Positions 19,346 to 29,747 of a stretch of DNA of 64,000 nt are shown here, piece by piece. Under the pieces are notes generated by a model, which saw only the letters and a program-made list of their open reading frames with translations, was not told the DNA's origin and made no database searches. Every line of letters begins with the position of its first letter. Position 1 is the first letter of the stretch. The stretch spans positions 682,001-746,000 of the forward strand of contig NZ_JAFBDB010000002.1 of assembly GCF_016908015.1 (NCBI RefSeq), written 5' to 3'. The stretch is from Clostridium pascui (GTDB lineage Bacteria > Bacillota > Clostridia > Clostridiales > Clostridiaceae). Both the position numbers and the translations under genes were made by a program.

Positions 19346-19940
19346 AATAACTTTAGAAAAAATTGATATTGTAAGAGATAGAACTGGAGTTAGTTATGCT
19401 GAAGCAAGAGAAGCCTTAGAAAAGTCTGAAGGAAACGTAGTAGATGCATTAATATTTATTGAAGAAAGTAAAAAAGCTCCAAAGGAAAATTTATATACTA
19501 ATAAAGATGAATTTGTGAAATGGTTAAAAGATCTTATAAGCAAAGGTAATGTTGCTAGAATAAGAATAAAAAAAGATGAGAAGGTATTATTAGATATACC
19601 AGTAACTGCAGGGCTTGTAGTAGCTATACCAAGTCTAATCTATGCACCGCTCATTACATTAGGTGTATTTGCAGCAGCCTTAACACAGATTACTATAGAA
19701 ATAACTAAAAAGGATGGCACCGTTGAGGTGGTTAATAAAATATTGAAATCCACTGTGGAAGATGTAAAAGAAAAGGCTCAAAATGCTGCATCTAAGGTAC
19801 AAGATAGTGCATTAAATGTAAAAGATAAATTTACTGGTGAAAAAAGTAATACTAATGATGAAAATAATAATGTATACACATATACAGTTGACTTTGAAGA
19901 GATTGACGAGGAAAGTAACTCGGAAAATAAGGAAAAGTAA
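19338..19940 (+). CDS. DUF4342 protein with N-terminal UBA-like domain
   Basis: The 200-residue product starts with a UBA/TS-N-like three-helix segment (residues about 8-38, TGVSYAEAREALEKSEGNVV), continues with a DUF4342 domain (about 50-125) that contains a hydrophobic stretch (GLVVAIPSLIYAPLITLGVF), and ends in a charged tail. The function is unknown. GTG 19338 is chosen: AGGAG lies eight bases upstream, within the end of recO, so translation is probably coupled. A strong terminator follows. Confidence 0.75.
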   Translation: MSEITLEKIDIVRDRTGVSYAEAREALEKSEGNVVDALIFIEESKKAPKENLYTNKDEFVKWLKDLISKGNVARIRIKKDEKVLLDIPVTAGLVVAIPSLIYAPLITLGVFAAALTQITIEITKKDGTVEVVNKILKSTVEDVKEKAQNAASKVQDSALNVKDKFTGEKSNTNDENNNVYTYTVDFEEIDEESNSENKEK

Positions 19941-19948
19941 TAAAAAAG

Positions 19949-19980
19949 GTCAGCAGAAAAAATCTGCTGACTTTTAGTTT
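19949..19980 (+). terminator. Terminator after cdd-era-recO-DUF4342
   Basis: GTCAGCAGA (19949-19957) and TCTGCTGAC (19963-19971) enclose AAAAA, followed by TTTTAGTTTT. This is a canonical intrinsic terminator. Confidence 0.9.
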
Positions 19981-20154
19981 TAAAGGCAAAACAGTTGAAT
20001 AAAAAATGAAGATTTGGTAAAATTTATGTAATGAGTATCTTTGTAATATATGTATCCTAAATTATAAAACTATAATCTTTTGATTTTTTTAAGCTTGTTA
20101 AATGGCAAATTTATATGCAAATAGAAACAAAATGCGTAAAATATTAAAAAATAA

Positions 20155-20183
20155 TAGACACATATAAATAAAAGTGTTATACT
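20155..20183 (+). promoter_or_regulatory. Promoter of the ccpN-like gene
   Basis: TAGACA (20155-20160), a 17-base spacer and TATACT (20178-20183) form a near-consensus sigma-A promoter about 65 bases before the coding region. Confidence 0.55.
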
Positions 20184-20247
20184 ATTTATGAATTAAAGGG
20201 AAATAATACATATAATTGTTGGTTATGTGTGAAAGAGGGTGAAATAA

Positions 20248-20883
20248 ATTAAACTATCACAAAGACAAGAAGAAATTATTAAATTAGTAAAGGAACACGA
20301 ACCTATAACTAGTGAACAGCTTGCAGGTAAACTAAGTGTTACCAGAGCAGCATTAAGACCAGACTTAGCTATTCTCACCATGACAGGAATTTTAGAAGCA
20401 AAGCCGAAGGTAGGATATATATATTCAAGGAAACCCTCTTATAGTTTGGTTTATGATTACATAAGAAACATACAGGTAAAGGATGTAATGGGAAGTCCTG
20501 TAGTTGTTAATGAATCTACAATGGTTTATGATGCTATAGTAAATTTATTTTTAAATGATGTTGGTACACTTTTTATAGAAAATAATGGGTTACTCGTAGG
20601 TGCAGTTTCAAGAAAAGACTTTTTAAAGTCTGCTATGGGAGGAACTGACATGCATAAGATACCTGTAGGTATTATAATGACTAGAATGCCTAATATAGTA
20701 TTTGTAAAAGAAGAAGAGAGTGCTTATGAAGCAGCTATAAAAATTATAGAGCATGAAGTAGATAGTTTGCCAGTTGTAAAGAAAGTTGATGATAATGATA
20801 AAAAAGAAGCTTATAAAATCATTGGTAAAATATCAAAAACTAATATTACAAAACTTTTAGTGAAAATGGGAGAAAACTCATAA
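20248..20883 (+). CDS. ccpN: CcpN-type HTH-CBS transcriptional repressor, apparent ATT start
   Basis: The encoded protein, 211 residues if begun at ATT 20248, matches the size and domain order of Bacillus CcpN, the repressor of gluconeogenic genes. An HTH domain (LSQRQEEIIKLVKEHEPIT, then VTRAALRPDLAILTMTGI) is followed by two CBS domains that bind nucleotides. A stop codon (TAA) lies directly before ATT 20248, and no ATG, GTG or TTG exists upstream of ATG 20380, which would remove most of the HTH domain. GAGGGTG lies at the right distance from ATT. The gene is next to ppdK, suggesting control of pyruvate/PEP flux. Confidence 0.85.
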   Translation: MKLSQRQEEIIKLVKEHEPITSEQLAGKLSVTRAALRPDLAILTMTGILEAKPKVGYIYSRKPSYSLVYDYIRNIQVKDVMGSPVVVNESTMVYDAIVNLFLNDVGTLFIENNGLLVGAVSRKDFLKSAMGGTDMHKIPVGIIMTRMPNIVFVKEEESAYEAAIKIIEHEVDSLPVVKKVDDNDKKEAYKIIGKISKTNITKLLVKMGENS

Positions 20884-20962
20884 AAAGAATTTAAGGAGTA
20901 TATTAATAAGCTCTTTAATATAATAAATAGATAAATAAACATACAAAAGGGGTTGTTTATAA

Positions 20963-23596
20963 ATGGAAAGCAAAAAGTATGTATACCTGTTTAACGAAGG
21001 CAATGCCTCAATGAAAAACTTACTTGGTGGAAAAGGTGCTAATTTAGCAGAGATGACTAATTTAGGTATACCTGTACCACAAGGTTTTACAGTTTCTACG
21101 GAAGCTTGTACTAGATATTATGAAGATGGCAAAAAAATATCTGATGAAATAGTAAATGAAATTTCTAATGCTATGGCAAATCTTGAAAACATTACAGGAA
21201 AGAAATTTGGAAGCATAGAAAATCCTCTTCTTGTATCAGTAAGATCTGGAGCAAGAGTTTCTATGCCAGGTATGATGGATACAATTTTAAACCTTGGTTT
21301 AAATGATAATACAGTAGTAGCTTTAAGCAATTTAACTAACAATGAAAGATTTGCATATGATTCTTATAGAAGATTTATACAGATGTTTTCTGATGTAGTT
21401 ATGGGAATAGAGAAAAGAAATTTTGAAGATATTTTAGATGAGGTTAAGCAATCTATAGGAGCTAAGTTTGATACGGATTTAAAAGCATCTGATTTAAAAG
21501 AAGTAGTAAAAAAATACAAGGCTCTTTATAAAAGAGAAATGGGAGAAGATTTCCCTGAAGATCCTAAGGCTCAGTTAATAGAAGCAGTAACTGCAGTATT
21601 TAGATCATGGGATAATCCAAGAGCTATTGTATATAGAAGATTAAATGATATTCCAGGCAGCTGGGGTACAGCAGTTAATATTCAAAGTATGGTATTTGGC
21701 AATATGGGAGATACATCAGGTACAGGGGTTGCATTTACTAGAAATCCTGCTACTGGTGAAAAAGAAATCTTTGGTGAATACCTTATAAATGCTCAAGGTG
21801 AAGATGTTGTTGCAGGAATTAGAACACCTCAGCCTATAACTAGATTACAGGAAGATCTTCCTGAATGCTATAAAGAATTTATGGATATAGCTAATAGATT
21901 AGAAAATCACTACAAAGACATGCAGGATATGGAGTTTACTATTGAACAGGGTAAATTATATTTCCTTCAAACAAGAAATGGTAAGAGAACAGCTCAAGCA
22001 GCACTTAAAATAGCCGTTGAAATGGTAGAAGAAGGACTTATAACTAAAACAGAAGCTGTACTTAAAGTTGACCCGAAGCAGCTAGATACATTACTTCACC
22101 CAAACTTTGATTCACATCAACTAGAAAATGCTAAGGTTATAGCTAAAGGACTTCCAGCTTCTCCAGGAGCAGCTTGTGGAAAGGTATATTTCACAGCAGA
22201 GGATGCAAAGGCACATCACGAATTAGGGGAAAAGGTTGTGCTTGTAAGAGTTGAAACATCCCCCGAAGATATAGAAGGAATGATTGCATCAGAAGGTATA
22301 CTTACTGTAAGAGGAGGTATGACATCTCATGCTGCAGTTGTGGCTAGAGGTATGGGAACTTGTTGTGTTGCAGGATGTGGAGAAATAGTTGTACATGAAA
22401 GTACTAGATGCTTTGAAGTAAATGGAGAAATGTATAAAGAAGGAGATTATATATCCTTAGACGGAAGTACAGGATATGTATACGGTCAGGCTATTAAAAC
22501 TGTAGCTCCTGAGATAAGCGGATATTTTGGAACGTTTATGTCATGGGCAGATGAAATAAGAGCTATGAAAGTTAGGGCAAATGCAGATACTCCAAGAGAT
22601 GCAGCTCAAGCTGTTAAGTTTGGAGCAGAAGGTATAGGACTTTGTAGAACAGAGCATATGTTCTTTGATGAAGATAGAATTCCAGCGGTAAGAGAAATGA
22701 TAGTATCAGAAACAGAAGAGCAAAGAAGAAAAGCTTTAGAAAAGCTTTTACCAATGCAAAGAGAAGACTTTATAGGAATTTATGAGGCTATGGAAGAAAG
22801 ACCAGTAACTATAAGATTCTTAGATCCACCACTACATGAATTCCTTCCAACAGAAGATGAAGATATTGAAGAATTAGCAAAGGATATGGGAATAACATTC
22901 CAAACTTTGAAATCAAAGGTTGAATCTTTACATGAATTTAATCCAATGATGGGTCACAGAGGATGTAGACTTAGTGTGTCATATCCAGAAATTGCAGAAA
23001 TGCAAACAAGAGCGGTTATAGAAGCGGCTATAAAAGTTAAGAAAGACAAGGGATTTAATATAGTTCCTGAAATAATGATACCACTTGTAGGTGAAGTAAA
23101 AGAACTTAAATATGTAAAAGATATAGTTGTAAATGTTGCAAATTCTATAATACATGAAGCAGGAGTAGAATTAAAGTATCATGTGGGTACTATGATAGAA
23201 ATTCCAAGAGCAGTTATAACTGCAGATGAAATTGCAAAAGAAGCAGAATTCTTCTCCTTTGGAACAAATGATTTAACACAAATGTCATTTGGCTTCTCAA
23301 GAGATGATGCTGGCAAATTCCTAAACGATTATTATGAAAAGAAAATATATGAGTTTGATCCATTCCAAAAGTTAGATCAAAAAGGAGTAGGAAAACTTGT
23401 AGAAATGGCTTGTGAATTAGGTAAAAAAACAAGACCAGATATAAAGCTTGGAATATGCGGAGAGCATGGAGGAGATCCATCTTCAGTGGAATTTTTCCAT
23501 GAAACGGGATTAAATTATGTATCTTGCTCACCATATAGAGTTCCAGTTGCAAGGCTTGCAGCAGCTCAAGCACAAGTGAAAAATCCAAGAAAATAA
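20963..23596 (+). CDS. ppdK: Pyruvate, phosphate dikinase
   Basis: PPDK, 877 residues, interconverts pyruvate, ATP and phosphate with PEP, AMP and pyrophosphate. The N-terminal ATP-grasp part carries GGKGANLAEM and SVRSGARVSMPGMMDT; the phosphohistidine domain has GGMTSHAAVVARGMG with the catalytic His; the C-terminal PEP/pyruvate barrel includes GTNDLTQMSFGFSRDD and LGICGEHGGDPSS. ATG 20963 follows AAAGGGG. It is 79 bases downstream of the CcpN-like gene. The usual DUF299-type PPDK regulatory protein gene is not adjacent. Confidence 0.97.
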   Translation: MESKKYVYLFNEGNASMKNLLGGKGANLAEMTNLGIPVPQGFTVSTEACTRYYEDGKKISDEIVNEISNAMANLENITGKKFGSIENPLLVSVRSGARVSMPGMMDTILNLGLNDNTVVALSNLTNNERFAYDSYRRFIQMFSDVVMGIEKRNFEDILDEVKQSIGAKFDTDLKASDLKEVVKKYKALYKREMGEDFPEDPKAQLIEAVTAVFRSWDNPRAIVYRRLNDIPGSWGTAVNIQSMVFGNMGDTSGTGVAFTRNPATGEKEIFGEYLINAQGEDVVAGIRTPQPITRLQEDLPECYKEFMDIANRLENHYKDMQDMEFTIEQGKLYFLQTRNGKRTAQAALKIAVEMVEEGLITKTEAVLKVDPKQLDTLLHPNFDSHQLENAKVIAKGLPASPGAACGKVYFTAEDAKAHHELGEKVVLVRVETSPEDIEGMIASEGILTVRGGMTSHAAVVARGMGTCCVAGCGEIVVHESTRCFEVNGEMYKEGDYISLDGSTGYVYGQAIKTVAPEISGYFGTFMSWADEIRAMKVRANADTPRDAAQAVKFGAEGIGLCRTEHMFFDEDRIPAVREMIVSETEEQRRKALEKLLPMQREDFIGIYEAMEERPVTIRFLDPPLHEFLPTEDEDIEELAKDMGITFQTLKSKVESLHEFNPMMGHRGCRLSVSYPEIAEMQTRAVIEAAIKVKKDKGFNIVPEIMIPLVGEVKELKYVKDIVVNVANSIIHEAGVELKYHVGTMIEIPRAVITADEIAKEAEFFSFGTNDLTQMSFGFSRDDAGKFLNDYYEKKIYEFDPFQKLDQKGVGKLVEMACELGKKTRPDIKLGICGEHGGDPSSVEFFHETGLNYVSCSPYRVPVARLAAAQAQVKNPRK

Positions 23597-23606
23597 ACTC
23601 ATTAAA

Positions 23607-23640
23607 AGAGCTAAGTCCTAAATATTTAGGACTTAGCTCT
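23607..23640. terminator. Bidirectional terminator between ppdK and CotS-like gene
   Basis: A perfectly self-complementary 34-base sequence begins AGAGCTAAGTCC and ends GGACTTAGCTCT. A-rich sequence precedes it and T-rich sequence follows, so it can terminate both converging genes. It overlaps the stop codon of the minus-strand gene by two bases. Confidence 0.9.
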
Positions 23641-24706
23641 AATTTATTGTAGTTTGAAATTTGTCTTCTATATATTTTGCAAATTCATAAACAAATTCAC
23701 AGTGTTCTTCAGTTTTATTTACAGATTTTTTTAACAATGTAAAGAAAGAAGTTTTATTACATTTTCTTATATTATTATAATAATCTCTGGAAATTTTCCA
23801 ATACTTTTGTGGAAAACTTAAATATGATAAAATGTATTTATATTCATCTAAATTTAAAGGGCGCATTTTTTCATACATATTTAAGCATCTTATACACAAA
23901 TCAAAATTCCATCTAGTTTTATCGCGTTTTAATATTCTTCTTAAAAAATAGGATATATCATGAACGCAATAGTCAACCTTACATTTATCAAAATCAATTA
24001 CCCAAATTGAGTTGTTTTTGTCAAATATTATATTTTTATTTACGTAATCTAGATGGCATAAGGAAGCACCTAAGTTATTGAAATTTATGCTATTTGATAT
24101 GGAAAGAGAAGTTTTAGCAAGTAAAAAGTTGTCATGAAAATTTTGAAGAAATAATCTTGAAAAATTATCCTTATACCTAAATGCTTTATTTGAGCAGTTT
24201 AAAAGATCACCAAAATGTTTAGAGGTAGATATAGTTATATCTTCAAATTCTGAGCGTAAATTGCTTCCTTTGATAGGTTTGAAGTTTATTGTACACCTGT
24301 GTATTCTTCCAAGATTTAAGGCAGAAAGTAAGGTATCTGAGTCATCATCATAACTACATTTTCGACCTTCAATCCAATCTGTTAATATAAAAAGCATGTC
24401 ATTATAATTTACAAACCTACTTTTATTGTATGTAGGTAGTACTCTAGGAACAAGTACATTGTGTCTATAAAGCCATTCTATAGCTGAGTATACAAATAAC
24501 AAGTCTTCTTTATTAAAGTAAACTTTTTTAAGGCAGTAGCTTTTATTTGTATCTAAAACTTTATAAACGGCTCGTTGTTTATCTGTATCTTTAAATTTTA
24601 CCCTCTCAATAGAGCAATTTTCCAGGTTATAATAAGGAAGTACGGATTTTTTTATATTTTCTTCGGATAATAAATCATAACTATATGTTGAAGCCATGCT
24701 TGGCAT
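23639..24706 (-). CDS. CotS-family spore coat/kinase-fold protein
   Basis: The 355-residue product has an aminoglycoside-phosphotransferase/CotS kinase-like fold: a small N-lobe, a catalytic-loop-like [10 protein letters not shown] and a metal-binding-like [10 protein letters not shown] (about residues 218-245), then a helical C-lobe. CotS-family proteins are spore-coat components in Bacillus and Clostridium; whether they phosphorylate anything is unclear. ATG 24706 is preceded on the minus strand by AAGGAGTG. It is transcribed against ppdK and divergently from dgt. It could instead be a small-molecule phosphotransferase. Confidence 0.75.
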   Translation of the reverse strand: MPSMASTYSYDLLSEENIKKSVLPYYNLENCSIERVKFKDTDKQRAVYKVLDTNKSYCLKKVYFNKEDLLFVYSAIEWLYRHNVLVPRVLPTYNKSRFVNYNDMLFILTDWIEGRKCSYDDDSDTLLSALNLGRIHRCTINFKPIKGSNLRSEFEDITISTSKHFGDLLNCSNKAFRYKDNFSRLFLQNFHDNFLLAKTSLSISNSINFNNLGASLCHLDYVNKNIIFDKNNSIWVIDFDKCKVDYCVHDISYFLRRILKRDKTRWNFDLCIRCLNMYEKMRPLNLDEYKYILSYLSFPQKYWKISRDYYNNIRKCNKTSFFTLLKKSVNKTEEHCEFVYEFAKYIEDKFQTTIN

Positions 24707-24841
24707 ATAAACACTCCTTATCTATTAATCTATTATAATGATATTACTTACAATTTAATATTATACATAGTAATTTCTATATTGCTAAAAATAAAAGGAG
24801 TTTTGCGTATTATTATAGAATACATAAAAGTGGTGATGAAT

Positions 24842-25876
24842 ATGTTAGTTAGAGAAACAATAGAAGAAAATGAAAGTAAGATTTTAATAAGGGGGGCTTC
24901 GTTATCTGTAAACTCCAAAGGGAGGGAAAGTGATGAGAATAATGATGAAATAAGAACTTGTTTTATGGTAGATAGAGATAGGATAATTCATAGTAAGTCC
25001 TTTAGAAGACTTAAGCATAAAACTCAAGTATACATAAAAACTTGGGGTGACCACTATAGAACTAGGCTTACTCACACTTTAGAAGTAGCCCAAATAGGAA
25101 AAACCATAGGTAAAGCCATAGGTTTAAATGAGGATCTTATTGAAGCGATAGCTTTAGGACACGATATAGGGCATGTAGCTTTTGCACATAATGGTGAAGA
25201 TGTATTAAATGAGTTACTTCCAGGAGGATTTAGACATAATGAAAACAGTATAAGAGTACTTACAAAGATTGAAAGACAGGGAAAAGGATTAAATTTAACA
25301 AAGGAAGTTTTAGATGGAATATTGAATCATAGCGGCTTTTCTAAGGCAGAAAAAGGGGCTAAAGCATTTACATTAGAAGGGCAAGTAGTAAGATATAGTG
25401 ACAAAATTGCATATGTAAATCATGATATAGACGATTCTATAAGAGCAGGACTTTTAAAGGAAGAAGAAATACCACCAGAGCTTCTTAAAGTTCTTGGAAC
25501 AAGTCATGGAGAAAGAGTAGATACGTTAGTAAAAGATCTTGTATATAATACTTTAAATAATATAAAAGGCAACAAGGTACAAGTATGTTTAAGTTTGGAA
25601 GTTGAAAAGGCTTTAATAGAACTTAGAAAGTTTATGTTTGAAAAGATATATAAGGGATCTATATTAAAAGAAGAAAGAGATAAGGCTAAATTTGTATTGA
25701 AGCAAGTATTTACATATTATACAAAATACCCCGAAAAGATGCCTGAATTTTATTTAAAGATTGTAGAAGAAGAAGGACTGTATAGAGGAGTTGCAGATTA
25801 CATATCAGGAATGAGTGATGATTATTGCCTTATTATATTTAATCAAATATATGTTCCTAAAATTGTAATTTATTAG
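24842..25876 (+). CDS. dgt: Deoxyguanosinetriphosphate triphosphohydrolase-like protein (HD domain)
   Basis: The 344-residue HD-domain protein belongs to the Dgt family, which cleaves dGTP, and in some subfamilies other dNTPs, to the nucleoside and triphosphate. The metal ligands are in [27 protein letters not shown] and the later YVNHDIDD; the N-terminal [19 protein letters not shown] is the family signature. I take ATG 24842, seven bases after GGTG; ATG 24836 is nearly equal, and a TTG-like upstream start at 24782 is less likely. It stands before dnaG-rpoD, a frequent clostridial arrangement. Confidence 0.93.
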   Translation: MLVRETIEENESKILIRGASLSVNSKGRESDENNDEIRTCFMVDRDRIIHSKSFRRLKHKTQVYIKTWGDHYRTRLTHTLEVAQIGKTIGKAIGLNEDLIEAIALGHDIGHVAFAHNGEDVLNELLPGGFRHNENSIRVLTKIERQGKGLNLTKEVLDGILNHSGFSKAEKGAKAFTLEGQVVRYSDKIAYVNHDIDDSIRAGLLKEEEIPPELLKVLGTSHGERVDTLVKDLVYNTLNNIKGNKVQVCLSLEVEKALIELRKFMFEKIYKGSILKEERDKAKFVLKQVFTYYTKYPEKMPEFYLKIVEEEGLYRGVADYISGMSDDYCLIIFNQIYVPKIVIY

Positions 25877-26061
25877 TATAAAACTCGCGTTAATTGGAAA
25901 AATAATGTTTGTGTCTAATGAAAATAAAAAATATAAATATGAAGGATATTTTGAATTTTTACAGAATATATAAATATAATATAAAACTTACACTAATATT
26001 TGATTTAGGAGAAGGATTATAATTCTTTTTGTCGAATATATAAAATAAAACGGATATTTTG

Positions 26062-26091
26062 TTGCAAAACCATATAAAAGTTTATTATAAT
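26062..26091 (+). promoter_or_regulatory. Promoter of dnaG-rpoD
   Basis: TTGCAA (26062-26067), an 18-base spacer and TATAAT (26086-26091) lie 25 bases before the dnaG start. The 185 bases before it, back to dgt, are AT-rich and show nothing I recognise. Confidence 0.6.
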
Positions 26092-26115
26092 TAAAAGGTT
26101 AGGTGAAATAAATAA

Positions 26116-27882
26116 TTGATATCGGAAGATGTCGTTCAAAAGGTAAAAGAATCTAGTGACATAGTAGAAGTGATAGGAGAGTCAGTAAAGTTGAAAAGAG
26201 CTGGCAAGTATTATGTTGGGTTATGCCCATTCCATAATGAGAAATCTCCTTCCTTTACTGTAACACCAGATAAGCAAATCTACAAGTGCTTTGGCTGTGG
26301 TGAAGCTGGGAATGTCATAAGTTTTGTTATGAAAACCAGAAATATATCATTTACAGATGCAGTACAGGTTCTTGCAGATAAAGCGAACATAACTATAACG
26401 CATGGTAACAATAATGTACAACAACAAAATAATTTGAAATTGTATAACATAAATGTAGAAACAGCTAGATTTTATTTTTATAATTTAAGAGAAAATAAAA
26501 ATGCAATGCAGTACTTATCAAAGAGAGGTGTCACTACTCAAATAATAAATAAGTTTGGTATTGGGTATGCCTCAGAGAGTTGGGATTCGCTAATTAAATT
26601 TCTTAAAGGGAAGGGTTATACAGAACTCGATATGTTAAGCGCGGGGCTCATTATAAAAAGTGAAAAAGGAACTTTTTATGATAGATTTAGAAATAGAATA
26701 ATATTTCCTGTGTTTGATTATAGGAATAAAGTAATTGGTTTTGGAGGAAGAGTATTAGATAATTCTAAACCTAAGTACTTAAATTCGCCTGAGACTCCAA
26801 TATTCCACAAGGGAACTAATTTATATGGACTGAATTTTGCAAGTAAGGATGTTAGGGATAGAACGCTTATAATTGTAGAAGGATATATGGATTGTATATC
26901 ACTTTATCAATATGGAATAAATTATGCTGTAGCTTCACTAGGTACTGCTCTTACACCATCTCAAGCAAAGCTGTTGAAGAGATTTGTAGATAAAATAATT
27001 ATTTCATATGATGCAGATGCCGCAGGGCAAAATGCAACTTTAAGAGGACTTGATATTTTAAAGGATGAAGGACTTGAAGTTAAGGTGCTTATAGTTCCAG
27101 ATGGAAAGGATCCAGATGAGTATTTAAAAAACCACGGAAGAGAGGCCTTTGTAAGTTTAATAAAAGATGCTCTTCCAATTGTAGATTATAAATTAGATAA
27201 GATAGAAGAAAAAACCAACTTTCAAAACTCACAAGAAGTAGTAAAATATACAGAAGAAGCAACTGAAGTAATCAGAAATCTTCATCCAGTAGAAAAGGAT
27301 AAATATATAAAGAAGATTTCAACTAAGGTAAAATTAAGTGAAGAAATTTTATATCAAATAGTTAATAAAAAGCACCAAAAGGATGGAAATAATCAAGGAG
27401 AAGTGAATATTGAATCCATTTTGGGAAATAAATTATATATAGAACCTACGTATATAAAGGCAGAGAGACTTCTTATAAGGATAAGTATAAAAAAGAGGGA
27501 ATTAATTTCTTATATTAAGGATAGGATTGAAATAGAGGATATGATATTAGGGTCTCATCAATATATATTTAATACTATACTAGAAAATGAAAATTTACCT
27601 TTGGAAGAAATAGGAAGTAAGGTTGAATTAAATAGTCAGAAGTCTGAAATCATAAAGGAGTGGGTAAATATACTTCAAAGTGATATAAGCAATGGGGAAA
27701 TAGATTATAAGTTGCTTATAGATGATTGTATACGGGAAATAAAAAGATATAAGCTAGAAGAGAAAAAAAATGAAATAATGTCAAGAATAAAACAATATGA
27801 AGCTAATGGTAATGTAACTGAATCCATGAAAGTCGCTAAAGAACTTATGAATGTTCAGAAGCAGCTAAATGGTTTGCAGTAA
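26116..27882 (+). CDS. dnaG: DNA primase DnaG
   Basis: DnaG, 588 residues, makes RNA primers at the replication fork. The CHC2 zinc domain (CPFHNEKSPSF and CFGCGEAGN, residues about 39-65), the Toprim domain (IIVEGYMDCISLYQYG, then SYDADAAGQNA) and a C-terminal helicase-binding domain are present. The start is TTG 26116, nine bases after AGGTGA; a TAA codon directly upstream excludes any longer frame. It forms the macromolecular-synthesis operon with rpoD, 24 bases downstream. Confidence 0.96.
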   Translation: MISEDVVQKVKESSDIVEVIGESVKLKRAGKYYVGLCPFHNEKSPSFTVTPDKQIYKCFGCGEAGNVISFVMKTRNISFTDAVQVLADKANITITHGNNNVQQQNNLKLYNINVETARFYFYNLRENKNAMQYLSKRGVTTQIINKFGIGYASESWDSLIKFLKGKGYTELDMLSAGLIIKSEKGTFYDRFRNRIIFPVFDYRNKVIGFGGRVLDNSKPKYLNSPETPIFHKGTNLYGLNFASKDVRDRTLIIVEGYMDCISLYQYGINYAVASLGTALTPSQAKLLKRFVDKIIISYDADAAGQNATLRGLDILKDEGLEVKVLIVPDGKDPDEYLKNHGREAFVSLIKDALPIVDYKLDKIEEKTNFQNSQEVVKYTEEATEVIRNLHPVEKDKYIKKISTKVKLSEEILYQIVNKKHQKDGNNQGEVNIESILGNKLYIEPTYIKAERLLIRISIKKRELISYIKDRIEIEDMILGSHQYIFNTILENENLPLEEIGSKVELNSQKSEIIKEWVNILQSDISNGEIDYKLLIDDCIREIKRYKLEEKKNEIMSRIKQYEANGNVTESMKVAKELMNVQKQLNGLQ

Positions 27883-27906
27883 GGGCGGAAGGAGGCCATA
27901 TATACA

Positions 27907-28971
27907 ATGAAAGATAAAAATGAAAAGATGCAACTTGTAAAAAAACTTATTGAAAAAGGGAAAAAAAGCGGGAGCTTAACCTATAAAGAAGTTATGGATG
28001 AATTAGAGGATGTAGAGTTAAGTCCTGAACAAATAGAAAAGATATATGAAGTATTAGAATCTATGGGCATAGATGTTATAGGTGATATACAAGATGCAGA
28101 TGTGCCACATGAGGAGTTAGATTTATCAATTCCCGAAGGTATTGCTATAGATGATCCTGTAAGAATGTATTTAAAGGAAATAGGTAAGGTTCCATTACTG
28201 TCTTCAGAAGAAGAAATGGACTTGGCCCAAAGAATAGAAAATGGAGAACAGGCAGCTAAGAAAAAACTTGCAGAGGCCAATTTAAGGCTTGTAGTAAGCA
28301 TAGCTAAAAGGTATGTTGGACGCGGTATGCTATTTTTAGATCTTATACAAGAAGGAAATTTAGGACTTATAAAAGCTGTAGAAAAATTTGATTATAGAAA
28401 AGGCTTTAAGTTTAGTACCTATGCTACATGGTGGATTAGACAGGCAATAACAAGAGCTATAGCTGATCAAGCAAGAACTATTAGAATACCAGTTCACATG
28501 GTAGAAACTATAAATAAATTAATAAGAGTTTCAAGACAGCTATTACAAGAACTAGGAAGGGAACCAATTCCAGAAGAAGTAGCAAAGGAAATGGAAATGC
28601 CTGTAGATAAAGTAAGAGAAATAATGAAAATAGCTCAAGAACCTGTGTCTCTTGAAACACCAATAGGGGAAGAAGAAGATAGCCATTTAGGTGACTTTAT
28701 TCCTGATGATGATGCACCAGCACCAGCAGAAGCTGCAGCATTTACAATGCTTAAAGAACAGCTTATAAATGTGTTAGATACATTAACTCCAAGAGAAGAA
28801 AAGGTGTTAAGGCTTAGATTTGGATTAGATGATGGAAGAGCAAGAACACTTGAAGAAGTAGGAAAAGAGTTTAATGTAACAAGAGAAAGAATAAGACAAA
28901 TAGAAGCAAAAGCTTTAAGAAAATTAAGACATCCAAGTAGAAGTAAAAAATTAAAGGATTATTTAGATTAA
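27907..28971 (+). CDS. rpoD: RNA polymerase primary sigma factor SigA (RpoD)
   Basis: The 354-residue housekeeping sigma factor has region 1.1 (residues 1-75), region 1.2 ([18 protein letters not shown]), region 2 with the -10-reading helix ([14 protein letters not shown]), region 3 and region 4 with the [23 protein letters not shown]. Its length is typical of Gram-positive SigA with no long non-conserved insert. A strong ribosome binding site (GGAAGGAGG) and a terminator bracket it. Confidence 0.98.
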   Translation: MKDKNEKMQLVKKLIEKGKKSGSLTYKEVMDELEDVELSPEQIEKIYEVLESMGIDVIGDIQDADVPHEELDLSIPEGIAIDDPVRMYLKEIGKVPLLSSEEEMDLAQRIENGEQAAKKKLAEANLRLVVSIAKRYVGRGMLFLDLIQEGNLGLIKAVEKFDYRKGFKFSTYATWWIRQAITRAIADQARTIRIPVHMVETINKLIRVSRQLLQELGREPIPEEVAKEMEMPVDKVREIMKIAQEPVSLETPIGEEEDSHLGDFIPDDDAPAPAEAAAFTMLKEQLINVLDTLTPREEKVLRLRFGLDDGRARTLEEVGKEFNVTRERIRQIEAKALRKLRHPSRSKKLKDYLD

Positions 28972-28977
28972 TATTAA

Positions 28978-29006
28978 TAAAGCACCTTAGGGTGCTTTAT
29001 TTCTTT
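28978..29006 (+). terminator. Terminator of dnaG-rpoD
   Basis: TAAAGCACC, a TTAG loop and GGTGCTTTA, followed by TTTCTTT, make a compact intrinsic terminator just after rpoD. The leader of trmK starts inside it. Confidence 0.85.
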
Positions 29007-29039
29007 CAAAAGTTGGAAAGTGAAGAAAGGAAAGTGTAT

Positions 29040-29747
29040 ATGGAATTAAGTTTAAGACTAAGAACTATTTGTAATATGATAGACAGCTGTAAAACTATAG
29101 CAGATATAGGTACTGATCATGGATATATTCCAATATATCTTATAAAAAATAAAATATGTGATTTTGCTATAGCTTGTGATATAAATAAAGGACCATTAGA
29201 AAAGGCTAAAGAAAACATAAAGTTAGAAAACTTAGAAGATAATATAAGTCTTAGATTAGGTTCTGGATTTGATGTTATAACTCCAGGAGAAGCCAATATG
29301 GCTATAATAGCAGGAATGGGAGGACACTTAATAAAAGATTTGATTGAAAGTGGAATGGAAGTATTTAAATCCTTAGATTACTTAATACTTCAGCCAGTGC
29401 AAAATCCTGATGTTTTAAGAAAGTATATATATGATAATGGATTTGAAGTTATAAAAGAAGAATTATGTATTGACGAAAAAATATTTTATGAGATAATAAA
29501 AATTAGATATGCAAATAAAGAGAAAGATATAAATAATATTGAAAACTCTGTTGAAAATGATATTTTTTATGAAGTAAGTCGAGATTTGATTAATAAAAAA
29601 CATCCATTAATAGATGAATTTATTCAATATAAGATAAACAAGTATAGTAATATACTTAAATATATACAAGAAGACTCTTCACTAGCAAATCTCAGAAAAA
29701 AAGAAGTTAAAGAAAAAATTTATAAATTGGAGGAGTTGTTGAGATAA
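29040..29747 (+). CDS. trmK: tRNA (adenine22-N1)-methyltransferase TrmK
   Basis: TrmK, 235 residues, makes m1A22 in tRNA. The SAM-binding fold opens with IADIGTDHGYIPIYLI, followed by ACDINKGPLEKA and the family-specific AIIAGMGGHLI and LILQPVQNP. A C-terminal coiled coil (about residues 195-235) is usual. ATG 29040 has GAAAGGAAA in front; an in-frame upstream start at 28992 would lie in the rpoD terminator. Its stop overlaps the next gene start (TAATG). Confidence 0.93.
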   Translation: MELSLRLRTICNMIDSCKTIADIGTDHGYIPIYLIKNKICDFAIACDINKGPLEKAKENIKLENLEDNISLRLGSGFDVITPGEANMAIIAGMGGHLIKDLIESGMEVFKSLDYLILQPVQNPDVLRKYIYDNGFEVIKEELCIDEKIFYEIIKIRYANKEKDINNIENSVENDIFYEVSRDLINKKHPLIDEFIQYKINKYSNILKYIQEDSSLANLRKKEVKEKIYKLEELLR

